Below are positions 11,050 through 24,214 of a stretch of DNA of 64,000 bases, one piece after another. Location of the stretch: contig NW_019211455.1 of NCBI RefSeq assembly GCF_002443255.2, positions 31,337,778-31,401,777 of the forward strand. The letters run 5' to 3'. The position numbers were made by a program, and so were the translations under genes. Source of the stretch: Varroa destructor. Lineage: Eukaryota > Arthropoda > Arachnida > Mesostigmata > Varroidae. The notes under the pieces are model-generated. The model saw nothing but the letters and a program-made list of their open reading frames with translations. It was not told where the DNA came from and searched no databases. Numbering within the stretch: the first letter of the stretch is position 1; every line of letters begins with the position of its first letter.

Positions 11050-11930
11050 TAAGTGACCAACTACACAGCGGAGCCCTCTATTCGCGCGCCAGTGCAACGG
11101 TCAGCTGTGCGGTCGTTGGTCACACGGCAAATATTCAAGTTCAAATGTCCCCTCTGGCACGCGTCGCGTGTGTTTTATACCCACTCACACCAACATCTGC
11201 ATCCCCGTCAGCCCAGCGACGCCACCTGGCGGTGAAGGTTCCAAAAGTCATTGGGGAATACCAGGGAGCAGGGCAGCGACAACGGACAACCGCCGGCAGG
11301 CTATAGCAATAATAATAATACGTTACGTTCGCCCGCTCCCTCACTGCCGAGTCTTGTTGAGAACCGTCAGTGGCATCGGCAACAGCTGTCGCGCCAGCAC
11401 TGGATATTTGGTTGTAACAGCCCGTAATGCTGCTGCTACTGTTAGCGCCAATGGTTCTCGCGCTGTTGCCGATGCGGGTGCCGGGGCAGCGACCACGACC
11501 GCTAACACGGTCGCAGCGGAGGCGGTCGTTGTTTTTCTTGTTGCTGAAGAAGTTCATGTTGATCGTGGCTACAGAGGCAGCAAAACCGATCGTAATGGCG
11601 TTTTTGCTGTTGACGGCTTAGAGAGAGCAGTGAACAAGCAACGCATACAGACGTGGGGAAGGCTGCGGGAAGACCGCGGCGCATGTCGGTAAAGATTTAG
11701 CAGAAACCTCTGACGCATCTGCACGCCCGCGCTGGACAACGGCTACGTATAGTCGTTATCGCCATTTACTGAAGACAGAGTCAAACACACAAAGAAGAAG
11801 GGATCATCGATCAGTCCAATCTATTATAAGATAATAGTGTCGATGCCAATCGACAGTACGACCAGGAGCAAAGAAAGAAGAAGAGCTCATACGTATTCAC
11901 AGTTACTGCTTCAAGTTCACCATCGTGAGT
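11050..11930. other. GC-rich island, possible promoter/5' exon
   Basis: This patch is clearly richer in G+C than its surroundings and carries GCN/CAG-type runs and an AAT repeat (about 11309-11320). Long ORFs exist on both strands (plus 11168-11692, 174 codons; minus 11141-11557, 138 codons), which is what low stop density produces, so neither is trusted. On the plus strand there are two good donors: ATGTCG|gtaaag with GT at 11689, preceded directly by an ATG, and CATC|gtgagt with GT at 11925. A 5' UTR exon plus a tiny first coding exon is therefore a reasonable idea. No matching downstream exon was found. Confidence 0.3.
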
Positions 11931-14900
11931 AAAGCAGGTGCATCGGTCGCCCGACTAACCGGCAGAAGCTGCTGCTATTACACAAGCGACTACAAATGCA
12001 GCAGCGGAAAAATCGTCTGTGATGACAACCTCAAGGTCGTTTAAGCAGGCTCCCAGATTTCAGCAAATAGACGATCAAACGGCTTCGGGGAGAAGGGCAA
12101 TGGAACGTCGCAATGAACCCTGTATGGGATAGATAGCACAATCAATCCAATTCTCAAGGAATAACATAAGAGACGTTTTATAGCTATAGAGGATCGACCA
12201 GAGATAGCCATTGCCATTTGTATACAGTCGTATTGGCATCTGATCGAAAACTTTAGCTTTCAAACAAACAAAAAAGAGTGCGTTACTGTTTCTGTGGACA
12301 GCAGAAGCAATCAATAGACATGATTCGTATGTACAATTCTAAATACGGATAATGTCGGAGTTAAGGTGCCGACTTCAATTCCCTCATTGCGTAATGTTTG
12401 CCGGCAAATTATAAGCCTTTTAGCATCAACATGTGTACGGTAGAGCGCGAATGGTCTGGGTCATCATTTGTCTATTTGTTAACATACTTAAGTGTCATCA
12501 CAATTTAGCTATGGATATACTTTTCAAATGTAACACAATAAGGAACCAATTCTCTTAAGGGCTAAATAACTATTTAGAAGTAGAAACAAACGAGCATCGG
12601 TACCCTTATCACGGAGCAATAAAGATCACCGTCTTGGGGCCTATTCTCTTGCCGTTAATTTGAATCAAGTGTACTTTCATAGTAATATCTAGTTATATTT
12701 AAGAAATCGACGGGGAATTTGTTTGGTGTACAAAAAGGATGCTGATGCTAGGGCAGATACGTACCTAGTTAATTTGTCTTCGGTTTGTCTTCGGTCGGCA
12801 GAGAAGCTTAATGGCAGATACGTTTTCGCTCAAGCGAACGATTAGGTCAAACTGTCCTCATATATTATTAGTTAGGAACATCCCTCATGATGCTCTAAAT
12901 TAGGTTTGTGATCAAACTACAAGGGCTCAGTGAGGTAACGTGAAATTCGGCTTATTATATATTTACTAATTGCTTGATTGTGTTGATAAGTTCGAATTCC
13001 TGCCTGTTGCGGGTAGTGAAGTTCTCAGTCGAAAGACGAAAATACCTAGGATTAAAATTATTAATACATGCTGCAGTGCACCACCCATTCCCCGAATGTG
13101 TGTCCTAACATAATGATTTTTTTTGAAAATGTGTCCTGCTTGCCTAGACCAAACCTTGCTTCTCACGAACTGAAATCCTACCAAGTGATGCCTAGGCATG
13201 CGCGTCACGACATTGTCTGCTAGCGCTTGCCTTTTTAATTGTAGACATCGGGATACCAACGATCGGTCTTATAGCTTTCAGACTTCAGTAACACACGAAA
13301 TCACTGGCTTCCTGACTTATGAATTTATTTCGGGGCCTATACGAAAACACGTTAGTATACTTTGCTTGGTTTATGGAGTGTCTGGATGCCTACCCCTTTT
13401 GGTGGAATAGCAGCACATAGTCGCGGCGCCAAGCCCCGTCTCGCAGAATGAACAACAGTGCTCTTTCTGTTTTTTTCTGATTCGGAACAGAAGCCCAGTG
13501 ATGAGTATATAGTCGAGAGAATATGCTCCTTTTTCAACTCGAACAGAAATCTTCTTTAGGCGAAGATCCTTCCGCTGCGTTCTTCGGACATCGGCCGCCT
13601 TAAGGCCCGCAGCTTCAAATCTGGCACTACCAGAAGCAGGGGATCGTTGGTAACGTAATGCATTTATTCTGGCTATTGCTAGCTTTCGCGTAAAATAGAA
13701 ACGACTTTACCCACCATAGTGCACAGGTTCACTAAGTAACCTGGTGGTTGACCTCGCCAGCCGTTTGATGTCAGGCATACATCCGTCCATTCGGTAGTCG
13801 CGCGTAAGCTCTGCGAAGCCCACGAAGTTCACAGACTTATTACACTGGCACGATCATTTGAGGTCTTATAGGATCGGGTCAATAAAAAAAAAAACAGCCT
13901 GACGAGCTCGAATAGACAACGTTACCCCTGTATGAGTATGTACAGACACGTGTGTAGTACTCTGCCGTGTGGAGTGGCAGTTTACGTGGAAAGCGCTCAG
14001 TATATGGGTCTTGAATACATCCCACGTTCCCGTGCTGCCAATAACCCATTCGAACCGGTTCTGGACTGTGCACGACGGAAGCTCATATATAAATCCAAAG
14101 AAGCGCTTACACGAAAAGGCGTCGACACCTGCGGCTATCTCCCACGTTCTAATCTATCGCCAGTCATTGTAAAACGTTTCACTACAAACCCCAGCCTCAG
14201 AGTTGATACAGAGATTAGTCGATTCATCCATTCTAGAATCATTTAGTCTCTTGCCAGCTAGACTTCACTGTCTTGTCACTGTGATCAGTTGTAATTACGG
14301 CGTTATAGTACGGATCGAGCACGATATATTCCTTCTACATTTCGTTCTTAAGTCGCAATATACTTACATGTCATAGGTACGCACCGCAAGAGTGTCGATG
14401 CGCTGCTACCGGCACAAGTGCTATCTAGTCAGCGATAAGCGTGGAAATTATTCAGTATGTTAGTTTTTATAATCAATGGTGTCAATTCCATTGATTAATG
14501 ATAGGTACCATGAATCAAGTTTTAAGTTATTACGTAAAAATAAGTCTTCTAATAACGTTGCAATGTTGGGTGAAAAGATAACTTACCAGTTCATGCCACA
14601 CGATTTCACGGAAAAAACTGAGTACTCTTGACAAGTTTAAACATACTTAAATAAACGTTTACATTTGGAACTGCCGTTAATCTTTGCTTCTGATAGCTTG
14701 CCCCCAGCATGAACGGAATTGGACCTGTACTCGGTTCCGAATTTAAATAGCCCCTAATATCTTTAACTTTAGTAGGCGAATATGTTACCACTAAATGGTT
14801 ACGCGAACCGTAGAGTTTGTCAATCACATGTATCGAAATGCAAGTAAGTGCAAAACACAATCGGCAGTACCTGGCTTAGCTCGGAAAGGCAAATCCGCTG

Positions 14901-17900
14901 GTTAACTTACCCAGTTAAAATAAGTATTGTGTCACAGTTACTGGGCGAGTTTCCATCTCATACATCATACGCCGTGATTGTATGTCAAAACAGTCGCCAA
15001 GCTGAACGCGTTTGTTTTATTGATAGTTTTATGTCTGTTCGCTTTAACGAACATTCATTCGGTAACCAATTAAAAGAAAAACCGTGTCACGTAATGCAAA
15101 AAAGTACCACGAATAAACAATTCCACTTAGCCATGTAGTTGACTTAAATGTTTAGTGGGTTGACATTTACTTTGTAAATGTAGATAGTCGCTTTTTACCG
15201 CGCTCAGAGTTCCTTTAATTCTAGAACTTATTTGAAGCTAAATAGAGCTAAATGAAGCTAAGCGTATAACATATTTGATACTTAAAATGATGAACAGGGA
15301 ATGACGTGGTACACGAACCGATAGACACTGAGCTCTTAACATATCTCCCTTGATCCATAAGCTTGAAAACAATGATGCTCGAGGTATATGGATAAGACTA
15401 CGAACATATTTATGCAAAAAACTCGTGGCAGTAAATATCTGATTTTATGATTCTTGGATATAAGGCAAACTAGCATTGCTGGACAGATTTCAGGTGATAA
15501 CTATAACCCGTATTCAATTAACAGTGCTATGAATGAGATGTTGCCAAAATACAAGTCCCATTTTAACAACCTAACGGATGGTAATTAACAGACAGAGAGA
15601 CACAAAACATTCTGGGACTCAGACCTTCACCGATCGCATGCCCAGTAACAACAGCAACAAATGGGGCGGGCAGTGATCTCGTTTTGTTTAACTACGCTCA
15701 GGCTTCGGAAATCATAACGCCCTTCTTTATCATCTAGCCATTCCCCAAGTTAAATGCTCATTTGTTAGCCCCTGCATTAGCGCACTTTTGATGCCATTTT
15801 TGCCCTAGGAGTGAATCGAGTCTTCTAATCTATGTCATACAAAAAGAAAAACGTTTCTTACACTAACTATGTGAATGAATTGATCTTTAGAGAAAGATTC
15901 TGGTCGCATATAGTAATCATACTTGTATGTATTATATTGCCACATATATGATATCGTGCTCTCACAGGTATGTAGGGCTAGACCATGCTAATATCTAACA
16001 ACGCCTAATGGTAGCTGATCGTGATGCTAGCTTTTCCTTTAGTCTCGACAGTATATTCTTTAAAAGAAGACTCGCACGGAAGAAACAGAAGACTATTATT
16101 AGAATATAGGTAAGTTGGCAACTTTTAGCGGAATACAGAAAAGTAGAAAATCAGGGAGAAGAAAAAGTTTCATTTGATGGGAAACCATTGTTCGCTACAT
16201 ATCTCTTGTTCTATACATAAGGATAGGCCTTGCACCCCTGCAAAAACCCGGCGATAGGCCTGCGGCTTGAAAAATCACATTGAAATCGCTTATGTTTATA
16301 GAGAGTTAGTAACTACATAATGGGTAGCTAGTTCGCTGTCGTTATTATCCGGCCTGACCTTAACGTAATATAATTTTTAAAATTGCCTAAATTGGGAGGT
16401 TATAAAAAGAAGAAGCACATATCGTCACTAAGATGAAAATAGGTTGAAGAATATCATCGCGCGTAAAACAGTAGTTAGATGGCTGAAGTTGTTGGCAGCT
16501 TATAACACTTGACATCTAATTAACTCTTGTTTAGGCGTGCAATTCTTAATAAGTATCTTATCTTAAGTTAATTCGTTCAGTAATTGATATGTTAAACGAG
16601 TCAATTGCTTTATTTTATGCGTGAAATCTGCCCTAGCCTGTCGTATCCTCTAGAATACGTTTGACCCTGCTCCGACGAACACAATGCCCACCAGACTTGC
16701 ATTTATTTTAAACGTATCGATAGATCCCACTAGATTACTAATACCAATCATGTAATATGAAATTATATATATTTCCAACAATGCCAGGAAGAAGCAGTAT
16801 AATGTTTAGACAAACGAGTTCATTTTCGGCCGCTTTCGACCTTTTAGGAAATTGATCGAACACATTCAGTTCCAAACATTATATTACATTGATAAATATG
16901 ATCACAGACACAAACACGTTAACTAGACATATGAGGTGTTTTTCTTTTTGCTTTACCTTTCAAACTGTCTTAAATACCATACGTTTCTTTACAAATTTTT
17001 TTCAGGAGTAAAACGTAATCTTAGCTGAGTATCCGTGCATATAATAGGGATTCATTCACATTCATTTGGTTCTACTTAGTGCCACGATATTCTAGACACT
17101 TAGCAACGTTTAAGTTGTTTTAGCAACTTAGCAAAAGACTTTTTGACAAATATACTATACCAATTTTATGGCTAGAAAGTGTTTGTCCTTCTTTCTAAAT
17201 TGCCACTGTCTCTCATCAAACATAATCTTCATGCGTAGAAGCTTTCCGAACAACTGGTTCCTGAAACGGTCAAAAGTCAAGCCAATAACCTAGCTACGAA
17301 TGAACTTACAACCTATTATTATTATTAGGATGGCCAACTACCTTATTTTCTGGACACGTTTACTAAGTAGGGTCGGTCAAAACCCTCTCGTTCATCCGAA
17401 TTTAAGGGAAATTGTTCGTAAAGCAATAGCCTTTCTTTGATCAGGTCTTCTAAAAATAATACGACTTGGAACGTCGCCCGTATCACAGTATGACCAAAAA
17501 AATCACCAAAACCGAATCTAAACGTACCATTAAATAAACCGTTCGCTTGAGGGTGGGCAATACAACGAAAAGAGAAAGGATGACTCACACCAGATGGCTG
17601 AATATATAACATAAAGGTAATTATAATTCATGAAAAAGATTGATGCAACAATTAATTATGTATACGCAATTGTAGCCTTTACTTACAACTTAGTATAAGT
17701 TCTAATCGAATTTCAAAATTCAACAAGCTGACAACTTAAATGGCTACAATCGTAATGGCGCAATGGTCACGCTAGCTGCTTATGGGGAAATGTGAGCGTG
17801 ACCTAGATGGTTGAGTATACACAGTTTATGCCTAAGGACCAGCCAAATCGTACGATACAACGCTGCTAGCGTTGTTCATTTTAGAACTCCGAGGTGATCG

Positions 17901-18620
17901 AGTACAAAAATAGTCGATCTTAGTACTTGTTAAGGTAGAGCCTGAGTGTCGCTCTTTACCTTTCAACTACCGACGAAAGTAAATTAAGGCTAGGCTAAAA
18001 GTAGGAATAATTGAAATTACCATACGGACAATACGGTGTTAGCGATAATCTCGGAACTGAGTGCAGCGACATAGATCAGACGAAAAGTATTCTATTCAGC
18101 AAGCATTTAGAAGACGACGTGCAGGAATCTTCAGAGTAATGACCTGTATTTTCCAGTAGTAAAATTTGTCTTCGCATTGGATGTCTGCCAAGTCAATTGC
18201 TGTTCCCGTCTGGCACTTTCATAATTATCTTAGATTAGTGTATGGAAGAGTGCGGAATTTGTTAGTATCCGTCAGTAAACCCCACGAAGAGGTCGTCTGG
18301 GCAATACCATCACAGTTTTCTTTAAGCAGCAAAAGGACTGCGACAGTACGAATAAAACAGAGAAAATACCAGCGAAATTCTATTGTTGCTTAGCGATAAA
18401 GGATTAAAGCGTTATTCTTCAAAGCAGAGTTTGCTTACCTCTGTCCAAAATGATGATGACGTATATGGAGGGCATTACCTTATAGTGTAGAGTTCGACAT
18501 ATAACTTGGAGGCGCTGTTTGTAATCTTTAGTGCTGTCCTTTGTACTCCTGATACGCCTTCTTAGTAACCTAATAATAAAACAAGTTGTTATGACTAACT
18601 AAACCTACCTAAAAGGGAAC
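11931..18620. other. No gene recognised (possible intron or intergenic)
   Basis: There are only short, unsupported ORFs here. A GC-richer patch at about 13540-13640 has an open minus frame of roughly 30 codons without convincing splice sites. A TTTGTCTTCGG motif occurs twice near 12774-12800. I see nothing else. Confidence 0.4.
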
Positions 18621-18697
18621 TTTGTAAACACAAATATCTCTCCTAGATGGAATTTGTAAACACAAAGATCTCTACTAGATGATGAATGTAAACATGA
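18621..18697 (+). repeat. Short tandem repeat, 32-bp unit, about 2.4 copies
   Basis: Two adjacent 32-bp copies (18621-18652 and 18653-18684) share TTTGTAAACACAAA at the start and CTAGATG near the end. They differ at a handful of positions and are followed by a partial, more diverged third copy (AATGTAAACATGAG). No function can be assigned. Confidence 0.75.
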
Positions 18698-21600
18698 GTC
18701 AGAAACAGGCACATGCAAGAACTAACTTTGGGCAACCATTTTTCGGCCAACAGACCTTACAGTGATTTATAAACTGACAATGGACAACTCTGTTTATGTT
18801 TGGCCAGGCACACAGGGAAGCTTCCTAACATGATTCTCGTATGTGTCCGGGGCAGCCCCAAAAACAATTAGCGCTTTGTATGGGGATATAAGTTCTGCGT
18901 TTGATCGCAAGCAGAATTTTGATAGAGAAAATGGTCTTTACGTTAACTTCATACGACGATCGCGGCGCGCTACCGTGCATATTTGTTCATCTCGTGAGAA
19001 ATTAACTCCTTTGCCTTTTGCACCCTTTACATAATACGCAAGACGATCAGAAGTTACTTCTTGAATCGCTCTGATGTGTTCGACGATTTTCTGGTGAGTC
19101 TGCGAAAACTCTTTTTTCGGTAGTTGTAACAGTATTGTATTTCCACTTAGAATTAAGCTAATACATTCTGTTATGTGGGTGGTATTCATTACACGTGAAA
19201 AATTAAGAGGTTATACGCATGGTGCTTGAAGTGACTTTCTTTTCTGAAGTCGCATAAGAATTTCTCCCTTGTTGCCATTTGTATACGAGTAATAGCCGAG
19301 GAAAAATAACGTATGTTTAACTTTCAGAAGGCAACAAAGGATGCGGAACAAGAGGCCCGTCAAATTTTTGGACTGCTCGATATCATTCTCAAAACCCAAA
19401 TCTAGCCCAAGTTTCAAGAGAGGATTCATTTGCACAACTATATTTGTCCAGCTTAAAAATATTCACTACGTCGACGTTAAAAACAGATATGATCTTCCTT
19501 CGCCCTAGCTATACTGAGGTAGCTATAGATGATAATTTGTAGATGCCAACAAAATCGCTTTACACATGTAAACCCGTCATAGACTTTCGTTTTTCTTTTG
19601 TCAATATTTATGGGCTAACAATAGTACCTTTTCAAGGATATATACAACGAATCAATCGTGCTTGCGCGTTGTCAGGAGGGCAAAAGTACCGCTTACTGTA
19701 CAGTCACCGATTGTTTGTTATCTTATTCAGCCGCAGAGCGTGTATAAATGGGTGTTCCGTCAATGTTCCTCGATTTTTCAGCTCGACGTTCAGAGTTGGT
19801 AGTTTTTTATTTCAGCTGCGGTTCTCATGAACAGCTGGACTATTTTAGCTCAGAAGAGGGCATTCGCCTACATGTTAAAGGTGGGTATCTGTTTCTCGTT
19901 TTATAAAAGGCCAGTATTCTTATCGGGCATCAAAGGGAGACCGTCTGAACTTTTCGACAAGAAGACAGAGCTCTTGTACAAATTATATATTTTTGCATTT
20001 CGGATTTAACCAAATGCTTATCTACGTATTATGTGAGTTTGATTATGTGGTGCATAATGGGTGTCCTTTTCTCGGAAGCAATTTTCCTTGAAAAATCCCT
20101 CGCACGGGAAAATACTGACGTTATTGTTTTCTTTTATTAAGGAGCCGAAGGCTTTGTCGTTTGATCTTAGTACTAGTTAAGTTCTCCATTGTTAGCCAGA
20201 AGACGAAACGTGTAGATGAATACCTTCGAACATGACGCACGTCCGTCGTGCTGTAGTCTAATCGAACGCCAATAAGAGCCGCGTCGAAAGATGATTTCAG
20301 CTTCATTGGTCAACCTGGATTCTGATATATATATATTTAAAGGTGTAGTTTGGCCTAAGAGGCCATAGGGCATTTCCATTATAACAAAATAATGGATACA
20401 TAGCTTAAAACAACATCATTTACCACCCATCCAATGCAGGCTAAGGGCAAGATCATATGTGTCCGATTATGTGTCAGCAACAGCAACTGTTATGTACGAC
20501 GTCTCACTGTCATTATCCTGCAGCCATGCATTAGTCGTCCTTCAGCGCAGCATATAGTAATCGCTCATGAACAGGCCCCTAGGGGCATGAAGGAGTCAAA
20601 GCAAATACTTCAGGCTCTTCAACTTACATGTATAACATTCGTGTCATTTGTATAATATTTAGTTCTAGTTCGCAATTGATTGTAGTTTGTGGTACTTGAC
20701 CAGTTCACATTGCCAGCTATGGCCGGATGCTTTTTTTTGAGCGTTAGCATGAACTATAATAGTTCATAATTGTTTAGGACTGAACAAGTGCAGCGCCATG
20801 ATAATGTCCCGTTTTGCACAAATGCGCAGTCAAACACATAATACTATATAATCGGATTGTTATCACAGTATACAGAATGGATATCGCAGTCAGCTGTTGG
20901 TTTGCTAAGAGACATCTTACTCTAGCTCATTTGCTACTTAGTTTCCTTACAGGTGTCTACGTCTGTGATTTTTAAAATGGATGTTGTAGAAGTACCCTTT
21001 TTGTCCTACCCTGATCGCTCCAATTTTAGGCCGCTAAATAGTTACACTGCCCCTAAACGTGCGGACCTTCTGCTATGACCAAGCGCGTCGTTTTGATATA
21101 TTATACGAAAAGCCCATAGCATAGAACATTCGATATTACCTACAGCTAGTAAAACCCAATAAATGTTTGGTATTATTGGTGATTTAGTCTTTTTTATGCG
21201 ATATAATAATTACTGTGCAATCTCGAAGATTGTAAACGAATTGATATCGAGTGCCCCGTTAGAAAGTTGGGTGTATCAATCGTAAAGGGTTGATTTGGAA
21301 AGGACTATGTCCCCGGTGCTCGAATCGCTTAAAAAATATCCGATAGATCTAACTAGATTCTGTTCTGTTCCAAGTTAGTTTTGTATGATAGTGTCGCTTG
21401 CCCAATAGAACTGAATATGTCTGATAAGCAGCAACTTATCTATCGAAGCGATTCTCTTATCACCCGTTACGCCATTACCGAGGATTTCAACAAACACTAT
21501 TACATACTCAGCTAGAAAAGCTGGTCTCCTTAATTATACTCACTTCTAAGCGGACATTTAACCTATGGACGTCTTGAGACGTCCGATGAGACTGAGAAAG

Positions 21601-24190
21601 CAAAATGCTATTATAATTTTGCATTTTTTGAAAATACCGCCGTGCAAATAGCTTGTGTGTCTGAAGTATTTCTGTACATCTGACAAACTAATAATCTTCA
21701 CCTAGGGTATCGATGTCCACTTAGTCTGCTCTTCCAGTTTAACATCTTGCACAGATCGCGTCGTACGAAATCAGCTCGTGGACACTGGTCCAGAGAGATA
21801 ATAACAAAAACTGCTTTTTTTTTTTTAAACGTTTATTCGCATTCATCGGTAACTTAAAATAGATTTTTACCGTATCTACGTAGGATGAGAAACTCCAAGT
21901 AACCCTCTGTAATAAAATATTACCTAGAAGACAACACAGTCTTAAAATATCGAGAGCAAGTCTATTAAACAGGGCAAAATTTGCTCTTATACGAAATGCC
22001 AAAACCGTCAATAGGCTAACGGGCAGATTGCCCGCCTTCTGCCATCACGATGGGGCGTAGGTTCTGTGGACGGCCAACTATAGAATGGTATCGTTCTCGA
22101 CCTGCTGGATAATTTCAACATATCTACCTCAGCTAAGGTAACGACATAAAGGCTTCTTAAGAACAAAAGCATTTTGCAGCCCTAACCAGAACCGATTCAT
22201 AATACTGAAAATATTGGCATCATAAGCGCTGGTATCCAGGGCTCCCTCTTGCTTTACCCTTAAAGCACTTCATCAATACTTCAGTGCTTTGGCAGCAATG
22301 TTTTACTATTGAGAGAAAATAATGTATTTCGTCGTGCAGCGCATGCAAATTAGTTGCACGCATTTCGTCAATAAACAAAACAAGCCTGTGCTGCACGTTC
22401 AGCAGAGCATCAACCGTCATTCTCGAAAGACTATAGGATATTGCGCCAACATTGCCTCAGTGAATTTTCAACGGAAATTTTCCGACCCACAATTGAAAAG
22501 TTCCGGATGAATTTAAGATTTAAATCATCCAACTTAGTAAACCATGAGGAGTTTTCTTATCTCGCTTGACCTTAGCAGTACAGTTAGCCAGAAGAACGAC
22601 GCATCTCTGTGTTCAAAGTTTACGATTGCAATATGCAAGCGTTTTGAAAGTTATTAGCAGTGCAAACATATACGGTTCGCATAAGGGAACGCTTGGCAAA
22701 TGGCCTTACGCGTGCGCATTATATGGTTTAGTTAAGAGAGAAAATAGTATCGAATCGTGGCCCAGCGAGTTGATAGGCGTCGTCAAGGGTCTGTTGTAGG
22801 AACGCACGTTAAAAACCTATCCTGGTTACTATGGACAATTTATTCAGCGCATTTCATACCAGTGTGGATGGATGGATAATGCACGGACTTGACAAATCCT
22901 ATTGATGCCTTGAATCTCTTCTTTCTGATATCATGCGTCCATCCTCTCACACGCAGTATAAAGAGGAGAAAATGCTAGAATATTTTTGCAGGCAATCAAA
23001 CTTGTGTTGAATGAAGAGCAAAAAAATAACTACCTCGCTTTTTTTGCTATAGTTTCATCTATCATCGTTCATAGACAAACTGATTGTAATTTATTTTATA
23101 AAATTTATTACATTGAATTGTATGTACATAATCATCCTGGGCGCTATATGGGTCACTGTATTGCAAGCATCTACAAAACCGGATGCCGTTCACGTTAATC
23201 CTTCAGACAGATACTGAAAGAACTCAAAGCCTAGAAATTCAGCTTAGCAGGAACGGGCAGACCTGTATATACACCCCGTTTGACTAGAGCATTGTACTTT
23301 TGCGCCGGTTGTTGTCAACAACGCATTACATATGGTTGCCTTTAATTTTTACGGCTTTGCCGGCATCGTTCGAGAAAATACCATTGTTTATACACGCACC
23401 ACGTTGTGGACAACCATAAACATCAATCAGAATCTACTTAGAATCTAGGTAGCGAAATTATGCATAGCCGCGATAGTTGTACAGGTTTCAGTTGGGTTTG
23501 AAGAACGAATTACTGTAATTTCTTCTCTCTTCTCGAACCAAATGTGTGTCACGAATGTGCCAATACAAGGGTCGGTTAAAGAGAGACTCCACACGGGCTA
23601 TTAGATCTTCGTGTGGGCTAATCATGAATGAATTGTAATTTTTGACCTGTCTACGTTAGAAGTCAATGACTAAGGAACACTGGCTTTTATAGCCATAATC
23701 ACTATCCTTTCCTAGAATAAAAGGGTTTTCCTCCCAGATTTGTCAAATGACAGGCTTGTGATAGCTGGCACCTCCTATGGCACTGAGTTCTCTAACGCCC
23801 TAAGTTGAAAGTAAATTTTGGTCCATATAACCCGACTTTTTCTCACCCTATTTAAGTATTATCTTATACTTATCGTCAATTGACCACCACCGTTGACAGC
23901 ACGCTTTTTTGACTAGACAAGTAAGAATTGTGCTATACCTATAACTCTTCATTACCGTAGCGGATGGGGTATAAGCTTACATCTATCGGGAAGGGTCGGC
24001 AGAAATATATGTGGCGAACACCTTTCTGTACTGAAAATTTAGACAATAGATTTGCCTTTGAACAGCAATACTAACTTAAAGTCACACTTTACGTCAACCA
24101 TCTAAACTCGGGAGCTTTATAATCCATGAGTCATCTGGCTGTAGCCCGGTACAATGTCCTCGAAGATCTTATGCACACACAGTTTTATAC
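18698..24190. other. No gene recognised
   Basis: Short ORFs on both strands only, with none supported by motif or splice context. A small palindrome GGACGTCT-TGA-GACGTCC lies near 21567-21585. Confidence 0.4.
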
Positions 24191-24214
24191 ATATATATAT
24201 ATATATGTGTGTAT
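24191..24214. repeat. (AT)n/(TG)n microsatellite
   Basis: An AT dinucleotide run passing into TGTGTGTA. The minus-strand ORF that spans it (24117-24353) owes its Ile/Tyr-rich stretch to this repeat and is not a gene. Confidence 0.85.

Noticed and set aside
10990..11050. tRNA gene on the minus strand (B-box-like GGTTCGACC)
   Set aside because: The A-box-like sequence is only about 16 bases away, and no cloverleaf stems form.
11141..11692. ORFs of 138 and 174 codons on opposite strands
   Set aside because: Both lie in a GC-rich patch with few stops, have no family features, and cannot both be real; neither has supporting context.
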